Shown: piece after piece, positions 42,490 through 44,671 of the stretch
Numbering within the stretch: position 1 is the first letter of the stretch
Layout: each line of letters opens with the position of its first letter
NCBI GenBank assembly: GCA_945898215.1
Contig: CAMDHY010000024.1
Location: 1-44,671, forward strand
Source: Pseudoxanthobacter soli DSM 19599
Lineage (GTDB): Bacteria > Pseudomonadota > Alphaproteobacteria > Rhizobiales > Segnochrobactraceae
Length of the DNA stretch: 44,671 nucleotides
Reading direction: 5' to 3'
Translations under genes and position numbers: made by a program
The notes under the pieces: model-generated
The model's input: the letters and a program-made list of their open reading frames with translations, nothing else
The model's database searches: none
What the model was told of the DNA's origin: nothing

Positions 42490-43890
42490 ATGTCGCTTCC
42501 CCTCGATCGCTCACCCCCCTTCGGACGCCGCAGCGTCCGCCTCGACACGCTGATCCGCCTGCGCTGGCTCGCCGTCGCCGGCCAGACGGCGGCCGTCGTT
42601 TCAGTCGCCTTCGGCCTCGACTTCCCGGTGCAGATGGGCTGGTGTCTGGCGCTGATCGCGGTCTCGGCCTGGCTCAACCTGATCCTGCGCCTGCGCTACC
42701 CGCCGAGCCGCCGCTTCACCGCCCAGGTGATCGCCGTCCTGCTCGGCTACGACATCCTGCAGCTCGCCGGACTGCTCTACCTCACCGGCGGCCTGCAGAA
42801 CCCGTTCGCCTTCCTGCTGATCGCCCCGGTGATGATCTCGGCGACCGCCCTGCCACCGCGCAAGACGCTGGCGCTCGGCGCCCTCGTGGTGGTCGTCGCC
42901 ACCCTCCTCGTCTTCTTCCACCAGCCGCTCCCCTGGTGGCCCGACGAGACGCTGCAGATGCCGCTCCTCTATGTCGCCGGCGTCTGGGTCGCGCTCACCT
43001 CGAGCCTCGTGTTCATGAGTGTCTACGCCTTCCGCGTCTCCGAGGAGGCACGCCAGCTCGCTGACGCCCTCACCGCCACCGAACTCGTGCTCGCCCGCGA
43101 GCAGCACCTGAACGCCCTCGACGGCATGGCGGCCGCCGCCGCCCACGAACTCGGAACCCCGCTCGCCACCATCGCGCTGGTCGCCCGCGAGCTCGAGCGC
43201 GAGCTCGAGCCGGACGATCCGCGGGCCGAGGACGTCCACCTGCTGTCGACCCAGTCCGAGCGCTGCCGCGACATCCTGCGCAAGCTCACTTCGCTCGGCA
43301 ACGACCCCGACAGCCCCCTCGACCGCATGGCGGTGACGCTGCTGCTCGAGGAGATCGCCGCACCGCACCGCGACTTCGGCGTCGAAGTTGGCATCGAGCG
43401 CGCCAGCGGTAACCGCGGCGAGCCGGTCGTCACCCGCAACCCCGCAGTCCTCTACGGCCTCGGCAACCTCGTCGAGAACGCCGTCGACTATGCCAAGAGC
43501 GCCGTCGACATCACCGCCGAGTGGACCGACGACGCCATCGTGGTGACGGTGCGCGACGATGGACCAGGCTTCGCCGTGGAGATCATCGAGCGCCTCGGCG
43601 ATCCCTACGTCACCACCCGCGCCTCCCGGCCCGCCGGCGCCCGCCAGGAACCCGACGCCAGCGAGGCCGGCGGCCTCGGCCTCGGCTTCTTCATCGCCAA
43701 GACGCTGCTCGAGCGCACCGGCGCCAGCCTGTCTCTGACCAACCGCCCGGCACCGGCGCACGGTGCCATCGTCCGCGTCGCCTGGCCGCGCGATGCCATC
43801 GAGGTGGAGCGCACTGCGCGGCCGGAAAGCGAGACCGCAAGAAGACTCGGGGTCGCAGGCGCTTCCCCCGGCGGGATCGACACCCTATAA
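42490..43890 (+). CDS. regB: Redox sensor histidine kinase RegB/PrrB/ActS
   Basis: A 466-residue membrane kinase of the global redox pair. Six hydrophobic helices span residues 27 to about 180. The quinone-sensing heptapeptide GGLQNPF is at 100-106. The H-box is AAAAHELGTPLATI with H219, RegB-specific. The redox-active Cys known to form an intermolecular disulphide is present as C259 in SERCRDILRKL. The ATP domain has NLVENAVDYAKS (N), RDDGPGF (G1) and GGLGLGFFIAKTLL (G2). The last 40 residues are variable. The response-regulator gene follows after 36 bases. In relatives the pair controls respiration, carbon and nitrogen fixation and, in phototrophs, photosynthesis genes. Confidence 0.95.
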   Translation: MSLPLDRSPPFGRRSVRLDTLIRLRWLAVAGQTAAVVSVAFGLDFPVQMGWCLALIAVSAWLNLILRLRYPPSRRFTAQVIAVLLGYDILQLAGLLYLTGGLQNPFAFLLIAPVMISATALPPRKTLALGALVVVVATLLVFFHQPLPWWPDETLQMPLLYVAGVWVALTSSLVFMSVYAFRVSEEARQLADALTATELVLAREQHLNALDGMAAAAAHELGTPLATIALVARELERELEPDDPRAEDVHLLSTQSERCRDILRKLTSLGNDPDSPLDRMAVTLLLEEIAAPHRDFGVEVGIERASGNRGEPVVTRNPAVLYGLGNLVENAVDYAKSAVDITAEWTDDAIVVTVRDDGPGFAVEIIERLGDPYVTTRASRPAGARQEPDASEAGGLGLGFFIAKTLLERTGASLSLTNRPAPAHGAIVRVAWPRDAIEVERTARPESETARRLGVAGASPGGIDTL

Positions 43891-43926
43891 CGACGGCAAA
43901 TAATCGACGGGACGAAGGATCGAGTG

Positions 43927-44499
43927 ATGGAGACGGCCGCCCCTGCCCCGAAGGCGGTCGGCGAGACGGTAACCGGCGCGGGCCGGTTGCTCATCGTCGA
44001 CGACGACAAGGCGTTCGTGCAGCGCCTCGCGCGCGCCATGGAGAAGCGGGGCTTCGAGACGGACATCGCCGAATCGGTGGCCGAAGCGATCGCCAAGGTC
44101 GACACGTCGCCCCCCGACTATGCGGTGGTCGACATGCGGCTCGGCGACGGCAACGGCCTCGACGTCGTCGAGCGCCTGCGCGAGCGGCGGCCGGAGGTGA
44201 AGATCATCGTGCTGACCGGCTACGGCAACATCGCCACCGCCGTCACCGCGGTGAAGCTCGGCGCCATCGACTACATCGCCAAGCCCGCCGACGCCGACGA
44301 GATCGTCGCGGCGCTGAACCGCGACCCGCACGACAAGGCGCTGCCGCCGGAAAACCCGATGTCGGCCGACCGCGTTCGCTGGGAACACATCCAGCGCGTC
44401 TACGAGCTCTGCGACCGCAACGTCTCGGAAACGGCCCGCCGCCTCAACATGCACCGCCGCACCCTGCAGCGCATCCTGGCCAAACGCGCTCCGCGGTGA
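43927..44499 (+). CDS. regA: Redox response regulator RegA/PrrA/ActR
   Basis: A 190-residue response regulator, partner of RegB. The receiver has LLIVDDDKAFVQRLARAMEK and the phospho-acceptor D69 in YAVVDMRLGDGNGL, then VLTGYGNIATAV with T97 and YIAKPAD with K119. After a Pro-rich hinge (ALPPENP, as in RegA) comes a Fis-type helix-turn-helix, CDRNVSETARRLNMHRRTLQ (162-181), highly conserved in the RegA group. The ATG at 43927 is preferred (GAAGGA seven bases before); GTG at 43924 adds one residue. The gene stands immediately after regB on the same strand. Confidence 0.96.
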   Translation: METAAPAPKAVGETVTGAGRLLIVDDDKAFVQRLARAMEKRGFETDIAESVAEAIAKVDTSPPDYAVVDMRLGDGNGLDVVERLRERRPEVKIIVLTGYGNIATAVTAVKLGAIDYIAKPADADEIVAALNRDPHDKALPPENPMSADRVRWEHIQRVYELCDRNVSETARRLNMHRRTLQRILAKRAPR

Positions 44500-44597
44500 G
44501 GCGGGGCGCCGGCCGTTCGCTCCGGCCGTAAGTCAGTTAATCCAGTTGCGCGAAACACCTGTGGCTGCAGCCGCGGCCTCTGACCCCTCCGCAGTCA

Positions 44598-44618
44598 TTC
44601 CCGGCCTTGTGCCGGGAA
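44598..44618. repeat. Palindromic intergenic repeat after regA
   Basis: TTCCCGGC-CTTGT-GCCGGGAA is a perfect 8-base stem inside TCATTCCCGGC..GAACCCAT, a wording common in dispersed alphaproteobacterial intergenic repeats. Bases 44500-44671 contain no gene in view; the window ends here. Confidence 0.55.
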
Positions 44619-44671
44619 CCCATCCCTCTCCCCGGTCTCGGCGTCGGCGACTTCTTCGGCGTTGCATGGGT

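Overview
The window is GC-rich and densely coded. It looks like a chromosomal segment of an alphaproteobacterium, probably of the order Hyphomicrobiales (Rhizobiales). The basis is groESL under a CIRCE operator, a phoR-pstSCAB-phoU-phoB cluster, a RegB/RegA (ActS/ActR) redox two-component pair, an intracellular PHB depolymerase, a DUF2852 protein, the 180-kDa class NAD-glutamate dehydrogenase and rhizobial-type palindromic repeats. This is inference from gene families, not a database match. No tRNA, rRNA, transposase, integrase or CRISPR array was seen. Layout: 1-2510 holds a coenzyme-B12 diol/glycerol dehydratase, with large and medium subunits fused in one chain (5' end outside the window) followed by the small subunit. 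2541-2765 is a pair of inverted palindromic repeats. 2928-6860 is a run of single genes: a gamma-resorcylate-decarboxylase-like amidohydrolase, an SDR dehydrogenase, a GFA zinc protein, a DUF805 membrane protein, a LysE exporter and a small lipoprotein. 6969-8633 encodes an orphan fusion of the two type VI secretion sheath proteins, TssB and TssC. 8732-13772 carries a XylB-like sugar dehydrogenase, a DMT exporter, an omega-amino acid:pyruvate aminotransferase and an OlsF-like acyltransferase whose apparent N-terminus is cut off by an in-frame TAA. 14204-16341 has a GNAT, another DMT transporter and WrbA. 16551-18964 is the groESL operon (CIRCE, groES, groEL), followed by an array of conserved RNA hairpins that begins over the groEL stop codon and ends in an intrinsic terminator. 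19330-24709 holds a secreted protein, an MHS-type MFS transporter, a YgjP-like metallopeptidase overlapping an AEC transporter, and GluQRS. 24706-30575 holds NAD-GDH, which shares a 4-base GTGA junction with gluQRS, and an orphan LivH permease. 30759-39696 contains a membrane-anchored protein and the phosphate regulon: PhoR kinase, a Pho box inside the end of phoR, the PstSCAB importer, PhoU and PhoB, closed by a strong terminator. 39803-44499 holds DUF2852, a PHB depolymerase fused to a helix-hairpin-helix domain, and RegB/RegA. How they work together: the phosphate block is a complete sensing, import and feedback unit. PhoR/PhoB sense and regulate, PstSCAB imports, PhoU links transporter to kinase, and the Pho box before pstS closes the loop. 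groESL is a heat-shock unit repressed through CIRCE. GDH and GluQRS share an mRNA and both use glutamate. phaZ has a TTGC/GCAA dyad upstream that suits control by the PHB regulator PhaR. The most unusual objects are the orphan TssB-TssC fusion, the groEL 3' hairpin array, the PhaZ-HHH fusion, the interrupted OlsF-like gene and a PstA with a coiled-coil insertion of about 180 residues.
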